Notes: generated from the sequence alone by a model not told the origin. 64,000 nucleotides of DNA from Nipponacmea schrenckii (GCA_030562195.1 CM060202.1:23980317-24044316), one strand, 5' to 3'. Counted from the stretch's first letter, positions 32,401-46,671 are shown. Program-made: numbers and translations.

Positions 32401-35400
32401 CATTGACCTAGGTCACAGAGCAATAGATAGAGAAAAGTCTAAATGAAAGCATTGACCTAGGTCACAGAACAATAGAGACAAGTCTAAATGAAAACACTGA
32501 CCTAGGTCACAGAACAATAGATAAGCTTATTGATTGTGTGAGAATTAGTCATTAGTAGAATTTTAATAGTCTTAGTGAGACAACTTACATTTTGTTCTGC
32601 AGCAGAAATAAAATAACCTACAGCTCTCTTTTGATCTTGAATGTCCTCTGATTCTATATGATACACACCTAGGTATGTCTGAGCCTGGAAAATAATATAA
32701 CAGTCATTACAAAATTAATTATCTATCACAGCTAGTAGAAAGTGTGGTCATCTCTTAACCACTCTGACAGTTAGACTAGAAACTGATACCACTTCAATGT
32801 ATTAACGATGAAATGAATAGTTTATTAGCTGCTACCAATATTTCGTCAATACATTGTTTTGATAAAGGGTTGAATTTGCAGTTCAGATCCCTTCTGAGTA
32901 CAAATTGAAGGATAAGACTATATAGGAAGTGAAGATTGTTGATTGATAATTGTTATAATGAAAAGTACTCATTTAAAAGTATATTTGTGACAAGTAATAG
33001 TTTTAAACAATCTGAACGGTTATAAACTTCATGGTAGAAATTAACTCTAACACAGAGTCACAAACATATTGGCTAATAATAGCTCTGCTACAGAGGTATC
33101 CCATTGATTAGTTACAGTAAGCTACATAACGAGTCAGAACACAGTCAGCAAGAATTCCACTAAGGAAAACATTGCTATGCATCTAGCAAACTACTACTGG
33201 GGAAGAAATTCCTTCTCAAATTATTTGTTTTATTGCATAGTCTAATTTTTAACAAACCTGGAATTTACCTAACAGCTAATTCATTTGTTGTAGTCACAAG
33301 AATTAAATATGCTAATAGATTCTGATGCTTACCACAGCAAGTCCTAACTTGGCTGCTTTAGTCAGAAGCTTAATCAGCTTTCTCTCGTCTGTTTGTAACA
33401 AGGCCAAGTTATAAATAGCCTCAGCATGATCCGATTCACTCGCCAGTTCATAGAACTCTTTAGCCTATAAAAGTAAAAAAGGAGAATATTTTCAAATAGC
33501 GTAGCTAGGGAAAATCCTCTGATATAAATCCAAAAATCATAGAACATAACATTTTAGCAAACAAATCAGTTCACAGCATCACATTGGAAAAATGTCAAGG
33601 TTTGGCCTAGAACCATCTTTGATCAAATACAAACCTTGTCCAAATCCTGTTTGACTCCATTTCCAGTTTCATAACATAGTCCCAAATTAAACTGAGAACT
33701 GGTATGACCAAGTCTACTGGCTTCTGTCAAGTTTCTGATAGCAGACGACATTTGACCGTTTTCTATCATACGTAAACCAGACACACTGTGGCCTAATGCT
33801 GTATAATGAGAACATACGTTCTGGAAATCTTTCATGACTTTTTCAAGGCTGCTTGCTTCTTGATCATTCTGAAAAATGGAAAAGATTTTTATGCGCTATC
33901 CAATCGTTTTGAGGGTTTCAAAATATCAGTCTGCACTTCTATTCAAAACTATTTATTGATTCTTATTCTTATGGAGTTGACTTAAACAATTATACAGTTC
34001 AGAGCCATTTCGAATCTCTTCCTCGACTTTTGTCAGTCGAATTTGTAAAAAAAAACTGTAATATTTCAACTAATTCTTCACATCACATTAAAAGCTTTTA
34101 ATGTTACTTGGTTGATAAATTTAAGACAAATGGTGTAGCAGACGTTTGTAAAATGCTGTAACTGAGTGTGGTATTAAAAAAATCTAGCAACAGCAGAAGA
34201 GACTACAAAATTTGTTTATATATCATACCTGTTTGGTCTTTGTTTCGCTTGTGGTTTTATCCTCATTTGTAATGGATAGTCTGGTACTAGCTCTGGAAGC
34301 AGGCATAGCAAATGCCACCTGATATAGAAAGCTATGCCTGCGATGTCCAGTGCCATCATAAAGATATTTGTCACGCCATCTTGGTCTGGAGAGTTGCATT
34401 CCCAGCGCCACTGCAGCACCCTAAAATAACATGGAGACACATGATTAAAGGAAAGATGCCAATTTCATCTGATCTTCACAATATTTAAACACATTTGAAT
34501 CTAAAATAATGTTGATGAATTATGTTCTATCAAAAGTTACTGATAGCTTCAATTATGTTTCATGATGTCATTAAAATGTATTTATAGCGCAGAAGGTCCA
34601 TCATTCTGATTTTAAGTTAGATGTCTATGGTTCTTGCAGTTCAAGTTTTTGATCATTGTGAAAGGCTGTATATGATACAAGCATATATTGCATATTCAGG
34701 ACTTCATCAAACACTTAGTTTAAATGGAATTGCAGGAACCAAAGATCTTCAATTAAAAATTGGAATTATCCATGTTGATGATATCAGTGTTCGTCATACA
34801 CTTAAAAAAATGATAAGAAGAATAAGCCTTACCCAAGTAACAGCCTCAAAAGCTGTATGATGACCATGGAAGATTGACCAGAAATCATTATGACAAGATT
34901 GTCTGTTCCACCTGTCTTTATCATCATTGTCAGAATACTGCCAGTTAACTTGAGGTCCACAGTCACACTGTTGTCTGTAAAATATACAGGGGATATGTTA
35001 ATACTGGTCCTGTTGATCTGTTAGTATCTATTGTCTGTTCAAATATATAGACAGGTAGACATAGAAACCACGCAAACCAATGTTTTCACATGGCTTCACT
35101 GTGATTTAGACATGAATATTTTAAAATCAAGTCAGTTAGACACTGTACTATAGGCACACTTTTTGTAGGTGCTTAGTTACTTAAGCAACAGTTCTTAATA
35201 CTTTCAGTTTCTTCAACTACAAATGTTCATGTTTCACTATATTTTTTCTTTATATTTAAGAACTTTTTAAGCACATGAATATCATTCAGATACATATTCA
35301 TTAAGGCGCATTAATATTCAGTATTCATTTACGTACCGGTACAGTGTTATTTAGATACGATGTCAAGTAGGTATACGAATGTTATTTAGGCAGATACCGG

Positions 35401-36642
35401 TACTCAAATAGCCGTACCAGTACTAATATTCAGTATTACCATGCACAATGTTATTTAGGCAGATAGTCAAATAGCTGTACCAGTACTAATATTCAGTATT
35501 ACATCGTTCATGCCCTATGGTATTTAGGCACCAGAAAAACAGGCGATAAGATATACCATTTTGTATCAAATAAATATCAAACTTACTTTTCATAATGGCA
35601 CCATTTTCCATGATGACCCTCTCCATTGTTCTCTACACTGTCAAACTGTTCATTTTTATCATCATCCACACATACACCTGTTGCTACTCTTGGTCCGTGA
35701 AAATGTTGTCTAATTGCTGTAAGAACATTATGTTATTACTATAATCTTAAAAGTTAGGAGACGATAGAAGATTTAAAAAAGCAATATTATGGATATAATA
35801 CTACTTTCAACCGAGATGTTTCACATACAGGAATCTTCATACCAGTGATTGGCATGATATGATTGGCAACAGATTTAAATGCCTGTGAATTGAAACCTTG
35901 CACAAATGAAAGAAAGGAGCTGACGAGTTTCAAAGCAGAAGCTGGTCCTAACATCAAATAAAACTGGCCATATCTGAATAAATGTTTCTTACAGACTTTT
36001 TGAAAACTTTACTAAAATTTGGATCAATAAAAATTTTCAGATTATTGTCCAAGAATTTAGAAAGATTTCTACTAAACACAATATCAAAAAAACACAATTA
36101 AAATCAATCTTACAATCTATGCTCTCTTCATTAATTTCTAATAAACCCATTGAACTTGAAGAACAATCAAATTGTTTTTAATTAAACTGCTGTCCTTAAT
36201 CGAGAATTCACAATAATGTCCACTTTGCAGTGTACCTAGGAATTCCCCTGTTTTGTTACCAAAAATAGATATGATGATAACATTTCCGTTTCAGCTTATA
36301 TTTGGGTCACGTCTGACGACCTTCAGCCGATCTTCAATATCATAACAAACAACACTTCTGTCCGTTGTTGGGTTGCAATCAAAATAGTTCACAGGAACTG
36401 ATGCATCAATTATTCAACACAATTTACACAAAATTGCAACTGACAGCCTCGCAGAATTACGAAAACTCACTTCAAATATGAGAAAATTTGCATAAATAAA
36501 TGCAATGGAAAATTTGGCTACTAGATCTAGATCTATACAGTAGGATGCCATCCCTAGGAATTTCAGTAAAATTTTCTACGTTTATTCAGATGACAAAGGT
36601 GTCAAACTCACCCCTCGGTATTCCATTGAAGATTCGCCACAT
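29488..36642 (-). CDS. DELE1: DELE1, mitochondrial stress-signalling Sel1-repeat protein
   Basis: Ten minus-strand exons join without a break: 36642-36612, 35716-35587, 34974-34833, 34420-34229, 33868-33635, 33464-33333, 32684-32589, 31444-31282, 30518-30396 and 29864-29488 (TGA). The total is 1620 nt, 539 aa (human DELE1 515). The start MWRIFNGIPR resembles human MWR and fits a mitochondrial presequence. FEAVTWGAAVALGMQLSR matches the conserved segment before the repeats. From about residue 240 there are some six Sel1-like repeats (SQFNLGLCYETGNGVKQD, CFLGMCYERGLGG, ALYNLGVFHEFGLGG, AIELYQKAAKAGNEDAELK) and a Ser-rich tail with TLSSISPTSN. In mammals DELE1 is cleaved on mitochondrial stress and activates the kinase HRI. 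An in-frame ATG seven codons upstream (36660) is an alternative start. Confidence 0.88.
29925..30196 (+). mobile_element. Long-TIR MITE in DELE1 intron 9
   Basis: The left arm (TTGAAATTCTTAAACCTGGT, CAATAAGAGTATATATTTCA), internal CTAAGTAATTATTGAA and TTACTTAG motifs, and the right arm (GATTATAGAGAGATTCT, TTTTTTTGGTCATCCTAAAC) have the order seen in the complete copy at 16655. Confidence 0.65.
30205..30340 (-). mobile_element. SINE copy in DELE1 intron 9
   Basis: On the minus strand it reads a B-box-like AGGGTTCAAAAATC region and then TTTCCTCATTGCTCACTCCA, TGACGGTGTCTTCATTCAT, matching the SINE body at 6970 and 21225. Confidence 0.5.
31540..32520 (+). repeat. 45-bp minisatellite in DELE1 intron 7
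   Basis: About 20 copies of a 45-bp unit (CAATAGAGACAAGTCTCAAT, then GAAAGCACTGGCCTAGGTCA, CAGAG) with two longer interruptions. The unit contains AGACAAGTCT and TGACCTAGGTCA, both palindromic in the best copies. Open frames through it on both strands are repeat artefacts. Confidence 0.95.
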
Positions 36643-38401
36643 TATGTCAATTTTCAGCATCCGATCTAGGTACAATAACTTCGATTTCAACCGAAGCCAA
36701 AACCTCCATTACTAGAGGCCGCCATCTTTATTTTGTTATTGCGTCATAACACACGTGCTGAATTGACCTACATTATTAAAGGGACGCTACCTCTTATAAT
36801 AATAAAAGATCACTGGTAGATAGTATAGCTGTCACCCCTCAGTATGGCAATAAACACGGTCAAACACACCACTACCATACAAATTCATAGCGTATCGTTC
36901 TTTATCAAAACCACTCCATCGAGAAACTTACAAATCAATCTTTTAAAGTTGATCTTTCAAGAAAGTAGTTGTACGTTTTTTATTTTTTTTTGTCAGACGT
37001 CACTACGTCAATATTACAATCTGTCAAGGGAGGTGCCTGTGGGGGTACTGGGATTAATTTTAGATCATTATAATGTATACTACTCCTGAGTTTACACAAC
37101 GTTTCCAGAATTTAACATAAGGTGAAATTGTACTGTTCACTCTTGAAAGGGGTCTCATAAGATGAAAATCATCATTTGTAATTCCACATATCTATGGACA
37201 AAAGTGGCAATATTTACGAAATATAAAAAGCTCCATCCCCCACCCCCCTCGCCCATTTTTAAAATCCATATAAGACCCCATTACACACAGCAAGTCATTG
37301 ATAGGGAATGAATTGTGCTTAGTTTAGTACAACAGAGGTTTAAACTCTCAAAGTAAAAATTTTGTTTCCAGGTCTTGATAAGGGTATGATTTCTTGTCAA
37401 CCAGAACGTCTCTTGATACGGTGGGTTCAATTATTCTCTATCAAGAGTAAATTTCTATTAGGGTTTTATTATGAAAGAAAGTCACGGCAAATTGAACAAT
37501 TCTATAGTTTGAAATGGAAGCCCCCATCCCTTGCAAGCGCTATCTTGATAATTCTTTCTTCATAGCTTCAGAGTTTTGACCCAGCCTTTTGGGACATGAG
37601 TGGTGTTGATTATAAACCAAATAGAGCTGTGAACATCGCCGAGCGTGGAATTTGATACATTTCGTTATTGCAGTTGGTATGAGACAATATTGGTGATGTC
37701 TTGACTATGTGAAGACGGGCGGAAGAAGAAAACCAACTTTAAATAAAAGCACATATATTACAAGAATAATAATGGAATAAAAAATTTAATCAAATCAGTA
37801 TGTAAAATATTGAAAGAAAATTAGATAATGTGTAAAAATCGAAATTAATGCTGTACAATTTTATTCATCGCATTAATTTAAAACACAGTATTTCTAAGAA
37901 TACGTGTAATATTCTTTACAGACCTTGAAAACGCGTATTTTCGTCGGATAGGATAATGTACCCTTGACATTTGGAAATAAAAAAGAGCATGCTTATGCAA
38001 CTGTGTTGACAAAATGTCCCCCATCGCACACCGCATGGCGTGTTCCGTCTTCATTACCCCAATCAGACGAGAAGATCGCAAAAACTGTATTCATTTTAGT
38101 TTCTTCTGAATTTTATTCCTCGACTATTTATTATTGTAGATGTTGAACTATAAAACTACCAAATAAAGGATTATCTTTAATCCTTCTACAATACTAATCC
38201 TTACCAACTAATTCTTAATCCTTGTAATCCCATTAACAACTGTAACTAACAATTTAACCCCTTAGAGACCAACTGAGTATAATTTAACCCTCCAGTACAC
38301 CACGGATATCAACATTTGAGTTGGCTACTGTTGGATTATAACAGTGTACAAACAATCGTCTCTATATTTCTCTTAGATTTATAACAAAACCTGATTTCAA
38401 A
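36643..38401. promoter_or_regulatory. Divergent promoter region, DELE1 (-) and alpha-tubulin (+)
   Basis: A 1.76 kb stretch between the two start codons. It holds a MITE terminus fragment (about 36776-36797, GGACGCTACCTCTTAT) and a SINE body fragment (about 37995-38085, CCCCCATCGCACACCGCATG). No TATA box was fixed for either gene and no exon is supported inside. Confidence 0.5.
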
Positions 38402-40011
<1,610 letters not shown>

Positions 40012-40069
40012 TTTTATGATTTTATGTATCAGTAAAAATATTGTTTATTAGTGTGGTTTTCCTTCTTAT

Positions 40070-40228
40070 ATTAAAGTGATACTGCGTCTTAGAATGGACA
40101 TAAATTTAAGTCCTCAAGAATGGTCAATATGTGTTATTTAATGCAACAGGTATATCTATCAATGACTAAATGCTCTTATTGGTCAGTTTAAATTTTAAGT
40201 TCATTCTTAGACGCAGTATTCCTTTAAA
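40070..40228 (+). mobile_element. Compact long-TIR MITE with TTAA target, at tubulin 3' end
   Basis: The left terminus TTAAAGTGATACTGCGTCTT AGAATGGACATAAATTTAA is mirrored by the right terminus TTAAATTTTAAGTTCATTCT TAGACGCAGTATTCCTTTAA as an inverted repeat of about 40 bp. TTAA at both ends fits a target-site duplication of the piggyBac type. Only about 80 bp lies between the arms, so this is a short member of the family. Confidence 0.8.
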
Positions 40229-40841
40229 TTCCAAACATGGAGAATTCTTCTCACATACACCCAATCCCAACCCTCTAGGTGGTGAAACTCCTCATGAAGC
40301 CGTTTTCAAGAAATTTGTCGACCTGGCATAGGTAGGTTAACTATTTTCCTAAGAAAAATTGGTTCCAACCGTTAGGTGTGTATATTATATATAATGGTCT
40401 GAAATAGGTATATTATGTGACTCCTTTCATTATTTGCTGGTGATCGCTGTGGCATGAGGGTATCTTTAACAAGTTGTATATTATATATATATATTGGTAG
40501 AAACCAGGTATTAAGAAGAAAAATATATTGGTATAGAACAATAAGAATATCTCTAATTTTGATTGAGTTTAAGTCAAATCTTTTGTTCTCGAAGTTAAGA
40601 CTTATTGATGTATCAAACATAATCATCCTTGTTTCCTCCGTAATTATTCTAACTTAATGAATCGGTATTATTGAAGAATAGACATCCTACGTCAAGTATA
40701 AAGTTGAGTTCAAATTAATTCGTCTCATTTGAATAACAAAGTTTGAGGATCTGTAAGGCTCCATTGGGAATTTAGTGTTTTGTACAGGAAGAAGACTGGC
40801 GTTTGTAAAAGTTCTAGTGAGTTTCATCGAAGGCGTTTAAC

Positions 40842-42041
40842 ATGTTAACTGATAACCGAATCATGGAGAGTATTCTTCTAGTTTTATTGAATGTGGTCGT
40901 GGGATTGGCGGACAATCAATGCTACATAACTGCTCAACCAGACATTCAGGATGGCTACAAAACAGACTCGGAAGCGTTTTCAGCAACCCACGCTCTTGGA
41001 CCAATGGAATGTGCCAGGAAATGTAAGCAGCATTCGTTATGCCGGTTTGCAAATTTGAATAAGCGGAACACGAATTGTTATCTTCTTCACAGAGCAGGGA
41101 ATGTCATACCGGACACTGATTACATGTTTTTAGAGGCTTGGAGGTTGAACAACAACATTCTCGGAGTTTGTACAGATCACAGATGTCCGAATAATACAGT
41201 CTGTACAGAAGACAATCCTGGCTATCATTGTCAACCGATCGGTTGCACTGGACATCCTAATTATCCATATGTAAATACCTCTTCTTTTAACAATAAGATT
41301 TTATGGCATTTCGATGAGGTAGTTGAATATGCGTGTTTACGTGGTTATTACCCTACAGCGAATGCTTCTTGCACCCAAGATGGAACGTGGGCAAATTTTG
41401 TATGTAAACCGTACGATAGCTGTAACGACAACAGTCGTTGCACGGAACACATATCTAAAGATTATTGGCTGTATGTCAACAAATTTGATTCACTGCAAAA
41501 AATATTTTGTGGACCTGCTCCATTTATTTCATTGATAGAATACAACACGGCGTCAACTCCACCCTTTACAAGAAATTCAAGTTCGTGTGTCAAAATTCCT
41601 GATCCACAACCCGAGCAAAGAGAAATGGGAGACACAGATTTTCAAAGAATTAGGTTGCGAATTTCTACCGTATCATTGCCAGTAGTATCAAATGTACAAT
41701 TTGCAAATTCAACATATTTTCGGCAAGGTTACGGAAGAGCCGGCGACTGTTATGCTGGAAATGATAGTAATGTTTGTGGAGTTATCGGCCACTTTATTAT
41801 CAATCTCAGGGGAACCGGATTCAAAGTCAACTCCTCCGTACAGTGGAAAACCTGGGGTACAGATGGAGTTATACAAAATATAACATGGTCAGATAATGAT
41901 CGAGTGGTCGAGGGATATTGTGGCGGAAATTGCGGAGGTTGTGAACCTGACGGTGAAATTTATCTGGACCCGTATCCACCTGATAACCATGATTTTGAGT
42001 CAGCAGAATTACCTATTTGTAGAGTTCCTTTAGGGGTTTGA
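40842..42041 (+). CDS. Secreted PAN/EGF-like/Sushi/GON-domain protein, single exon
   Basis: An uninterrupted frame of 399 aa. The second ATG (40863) starts a clear signal peptide (MESILLVLLNVVVGLA), so it may be the true start. A PAN/apple-like region follows (about 27-105, with CARKCKQHSLCRFANLN), then a short EGF-like piece (CPNNTVCTEDNPGYHC), a Sushi/CCP module (about 134-188, VVEYACLRGYYPTA and DGTWANFVC) and a C-terminal region resembling the GON domain of ADAMTS9/20 (about 193-397; YWLYVNKF, CGVIGHFIINLRGTGFKV). There are many cysteines and N-glycosylation sequons. The domain order suggests an extracellular matrix or recognition protein; no protease domain is present. It has no introns, unlike its neighbours. 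A 32-bp satellite begins about 135 bp after the stop, and no clear AATAAA lies between. Confidence 0.85.
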   Translation: MLTDNRIMESILLVLLNVVVGLADNQCYITAQPDIQDGYKTDSEAFSATHALGPMECARKCKQHSLCRFANLNKRNTNCYLLHRAGNVIPDTDYMFLEAWRLNNNILGVCTDHRCPNNTVCTEDNPGYHCQPIGCTGHPNYPYVNTSSFNNKILWHFDEVVEYACLRGYYPTANASCTQDGTWANFVCKPYDSCNDNSRCTEHISKDYWLYVNKFDSLQKIFCGPAPFISLIEYNTASTPPFTRNSSSCVKIPDPQPEQREMGDTDFQRIRLRISTVSLPVVSNVQFANSTYFRQGYGRAGDCYAGNDSNVCGVIGHFIINLRGTGFKVNSSVQWKTWGTDGVIQNITWSDNDRVVEGYCGGNCGGCEPDGEIYLDPYPPDNHDFESAELPICRVPLGV

Positions 42042-42173
42042 ACTTAAAATAGACTATATACAATATGATATCCTTGTGTTTTTATGTTTTTCGTGTATCT
42101 TGGTTTATCGTTTCAAGACAGAATATTATGTAATATATATGTTAGTTAATTTTTACGTGACCTTCTTTTACTG

Positions 42174-43952
42174 GCGAGAATATTATATAATTATATATTT
42201 TAACAGTAAGAATATTATATAATTATATATTTTAACAGTGAGAATATTATATAATTAAATATTTTAACAGTAAGAATATTATATAATTATATATTTTAAC
42301 AGTGAGAATATTATATAAGTATATATTTTAACAGTGAGAATATTATATATAATTATATATTTTAAGAGTGAGAATATTATATAATTATATATTTTAACAG
42401 TAAGAATATTATATAATTATATATTTTAACAATGAGAATATTATATAATTATATATTTTAACAGTGAGAATATTATATAATTATATATTTTAACAGTGAG
42501 AATATTATATAATTATATATTTTAACAGTGAGAATATTATATAATTATATATTTTAACAGTGAGAATATTATATATTTATATATTTTAACAGTGAGAATA
42601 TTATATATTTATATATTTTAACAGTGAGAATATTATATATTTATATATTTTAACAGTGAGAATATTATATAATTATATATTTTAACAGTGAGAATATTAT
42701 ATAATTATATATTTTAACAGTGAGAATATTATATAATTATATATTTTAACAGTGAGAATATTATCTAATTATATATTTTAACAGTGAGAATATTATATAT
42801 TTATATATTTTAACAGTGAGAATATTATATAATTATATATTTTATCAGTGAGAATATTATATAATTATATATTTTAACAGTGAGAATACTATATAATTTA
42901 ACAGTATTTTAACAGTGAGAATATTATATAATTATATATTTTAACAGTAAGAATATTATATAATTATATATTTTAACAGTGAGAATATTATATATTTATA
43001 TATTTTAACAGTGAGAATATTATATATTTATATATTTTTTAAAAGTGAGAATATTATCTAATTATATATTTTAAAAAGTGAAATATATTATATAATTACA
43101 TATTTTAACAGTAAGAATATTATATATTTATATATTTTAACAGTGAGAATATTATATATAATGATATATTTTAACAGTGAGAATATTATATAAGTATATA
43201 TTTTAACAGTGAGAATATTATATAATTATATATTTTAACAGTGAGAATATTATATAATTATATATTTTAACAGTGAGAATATTATATATAATTATATATT
43301 TTAACAGTGAGAATATTATATAATTATATATTTTAACAGTGAGAATAATATATAATTATATATTTTAACAGTGAGAATATTATATAATTATATATTTTAA
43401 CAGTGAGAATATTATATAATTATATATTTTAACAGTGAGAATATTATATAATTATATATTTTAACAGTTTGAATATTATATAATTATATATTTTAACAGT
43501 GAGAATATTATATAATTATATATTTTAACAGTTTGAATATTATATAATTATATATTTTAACAGTGAGAATAATATATAAGTATATATTTCAACAGTGAGA
43601 ATATTATATAATTATATATTTTAACAGTGAGAATATTATATAATTATATATTTTAACAGTGAGAATATTATATAATTATATATTTTAAAAGTGAGAATAT
43701 TATATAAGTATATATTTTAATAGTGAGAATATTATATAATTATATATTTTAACAGTGAGAATATTATATAATTATATATTTAACAGTGAGAATATTATAT
43801 AATTATATATTTTAACAGTGAGAATATTATATAATTATATATTTTAACAGTGAGAATATTATATAATTATATATTTTAACAGTGAGAATATTATATAATT
43901 ATATATTTTAACAGTGAGAATATTATATAATTATATATTTCAACAGTGAGAC
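42174..43952 (+). repeat. 32-bp AT-rich satellite, about 55 copies
   Basis: A 1.78 kb array of a 32-bp unit (GAGAATATTATATAATTATA, then TATTTTAACAGT). Variants (AAG for GAG, ATTT for AATT, TTTG for GTGAG) recur in separate places, so local conversion or higher-order duplication is likely. No coding content. Confidence 0.97.
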
Positions 43953-44215
43953 ATAGTAATCAGAAAAGAAATAGAAAGAGAAAGAGAAAATACCCCAAAC
44001 CATTGTAGATTAAATAAATGAAACCCTTTTTTTATTGACATAAGGGTACCCTAATCTAACGACATTCAATAAAATTAGACAAATATATAGTAGAATGACG
44101 TCACACAGTAAGAATAACGTCACGTCATTATTCTGTCTTTGAAAATTCCAAAGTAGAAGCCGCTTTTACAGTTCTCTCTGTAATTTTAGCAGAAAAAATC
44201 TCAAATTCTTCAATT

Positions 44216-45756
44216 ATGTTTGATAAAAGACTGAATGAGAATATATCAACTCCCGCCGCGTTGTTTCTGTCTTTTTCATTTGTTATGACAGAATTACTCG
44301 GAATATTTAAAGAGAAAAACCTTGGTAAGTATTTTGTATTTCTCTCGAACAGAATAAAACATAGTAGTTAAATCTTACGGAAAAACTTGTTTACTGTAGA
44401 CTAAGTTATCTGTACAATCATAGAATCGTCTCACTTAGTTTTTAAATTCTAGAGTCAGATTTACTTCTCTTAATTATAATACCAAATAAAACCAATAATA
44501 TGATTGGTCTCTATAAGATGAAGAAAGGTCTTCTATAGGTCCTGATCTACATTTCAAACTAATAGAACTATTTCTATTTCTCTAGGTGGTCCCTTTGATG
44601 AAGACTGTAGTTCTACAAGTTGTGGTTATGGATCCATTTTTACTAAAACTGTGTCAGAATTCCAGTCAGCTACCAGAAAAATTTCCTCCAAACCACGGTA
44701 TTCAGTGAAACTGATCCCTGGACCCTTCTGTGAATCTACAATTAGAAATGCGCTTAGTAATCTGCGACATGTACCAAACGTCACTGTACCATCTCCACCA
44801 TCATCCCGTAAATCTACCATGCACACTACCAAAGATACACCGATACCATGTCCAGAGAAAATTTATGGCTGGCAACCTAGACCCTTTCTCAATGGAGGAC
44901 TCAACTGTGTTGAACTTAACACCGACATGACAGGTCGGTTCATTGTGGACTTAAAACCGAGAAAGAGAAAAGAAAAGAAATCAGGATTTCTGTCGGTGAG
45001 AGAAGACAATTTATTTTTGATGTAAAATTATCAAGTAATTTGAGACGAACACAATGCAATACGAATACAATATTGATATAATGAAAGTCCGGTATCTGTC
45101 CTCATTATTCCGGTCGACCCAGGGAGATCAATGCCGAGATGTTTGGCCAATTACAAGCTGATAAAATTGATTGATTCTAAATGAACATCAGCCGAAACTA
45201 TATTTACATGTTTACTTTCCTACTTTCTATACATCTATATTTTCTATTTATTTTATTTTTGTATTTGTAGAGATTAAGATTCTGTAGAAAACAACCCAAG
45301 TCCAGTCATGATGTCGGTAGAATTGATTCAGCTAAAATAAACAAAGGTAAATATACACATAAATAATATTCACTTCGTCAAGCTAAGGTAAAACCAAGGA
45401 AAATCGACGACATGGGACCAATTCTAAAGGAATGTAGATCGGTAGCAATCCAGGTTTCCTTTATATAGAGTCCGACTGCGGCCATATCTACTCTAGACTT
45501 CTCGCTCGTGGGAATCAGAGAAATTGCTCAAAAGACGAGAGGTGAAAAGTAAATAGAAGCGAGGAAAATATCAAGGAAAAATGTGATGAAACGAGCGAGA
45601 AAGCGATAAGTGCACAAATTTCTCGCCCTTTTCCTCGGCTTCTTAAGGAAGAGAATTGTAGAGTAAATAATGTATTTTGTTATTTCAGAGAAAAAGAAAT
45701 TTGGAGGATGGAAATTGTTTTGTTGTTGTTGTTTGAAATCTTCACAAGTTGAATAA
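44216..45756 (+). CDS. Unknown four-exon gene with basic region and four-Cys tail, 220 aa
   Basis: Exons 44216-44324, 44586-44995, 45271-45346 and 45689-45756 (TAA) join in phase with GT-AG introns. The protein starts MFDKRLNENIS and has a hydrophobic stretch (AALFLSFSFVMTELLGIF). A middle part rich in Ser, Thr and Pro follows (TVPSPPSSRKST) with YGWQPRPFLNGGLNC, then a strongly basic stretch (LKPRKRKEKKSG) and the end WKLFCCCCLKSSQVE. A run of four cysteines next to a basic region resembles palmitoylation sites, but this is inference. I recognise no family. The stop codon lies inside AATAAA (45752-45757). Part of intron 2 and exon 3 is duplicated at 47463-47666 plus 51133-51192. Confidence 0.62.
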
Positions 45757-45902
45757 AGAAAACTCTCTAATAAGAAACAACACAATAAGAAGCCAAGACG
45801 ATTCCATTCCATTCCTGAAAGTAACTCGAAGACAACATTTAACTCAAGTGGAATACGGACATTAAAAAACCCGTAGACTATAATCTGTTAAAGTATCAAA
45901 AA

Positions 45903-46456
45903 TGGTATATCTATATAGCTCTACAATTGATATATTTAGTACTATTTTAACAGTGGTATTTCTATATCACTCTACAATTGAGTACTATTGTAATAGTGGT
46001 ATATCTATATCACTCTACAATTGATGTATTGAGAACTATTATAACAGTGGTATTTCTATATCGCTCTACAATTGATATTGAGTACTATTATAACAGTGGT
46101 ATTTCTATATCGCTCTACAATTGATGTATTGAGAACTACTATAACAGTTGTATTTCTATATCTCTCTGCAATTGATGTATTGAGTACTATTCTAACAGTG
46201 GTATTTCTATATCACACTACAATTGATATATTGAGTACTATTATAACAGTGGTATTTCTATATCTCTCTACAATTGATATATTGAGTACTATTATAACAG
46301 TGGTATTTCTATATCACTCTACAATTGATGTATTGAGTACTATTATAACAGTGGTATTTCTATATCACTCTACAATTGATGTATTGAGCACTATTTTTAC
46401 AGTGGTATTTCTATATCTCTCTACAATTGATGTATTGAGAACTATTTTAAAAGTGT
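45903..46456 (+). repeat. 51-bp minisatellite, about 11 copies
   Basis: The unit contains GGTATTTCTATATCACTCTA, CAATTGATGTATTGAGTACT and ATTATAACAGT. It starts about 150 bp after the stop codon of the 44.2 kb gene and may form part of its 3' UTR. The 128-residue open frame through it arises from the 51-bp period. Confidence 0.92.
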
Positions 46457-46671
46457 AAATATTTTTGATGAATAAATTAGATTAGAACAGAAATAAAATA
46501 TATATAGTTTTATAAATCGTGTTTTGTTAGAAAAGAAATGAATCTTAGTCTATGGACTCGGACCAGTAAAACATTTTATGCTAATGATTGTATACGAATT
46601 TAGTTCGTTCTATTTTTAGTTTTTGCATGCCCATTTTTGACTAATTTTTGGTCTAGATTTGAAATTTGATG

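Noticed and set aside
46072..46458. 128-aa hydrophobic repeat frame (TVVFLYLSTID)
   Set aside because: Arises from a 51-bp tandem unit divisible by three; upstream units are interrupted by indels.
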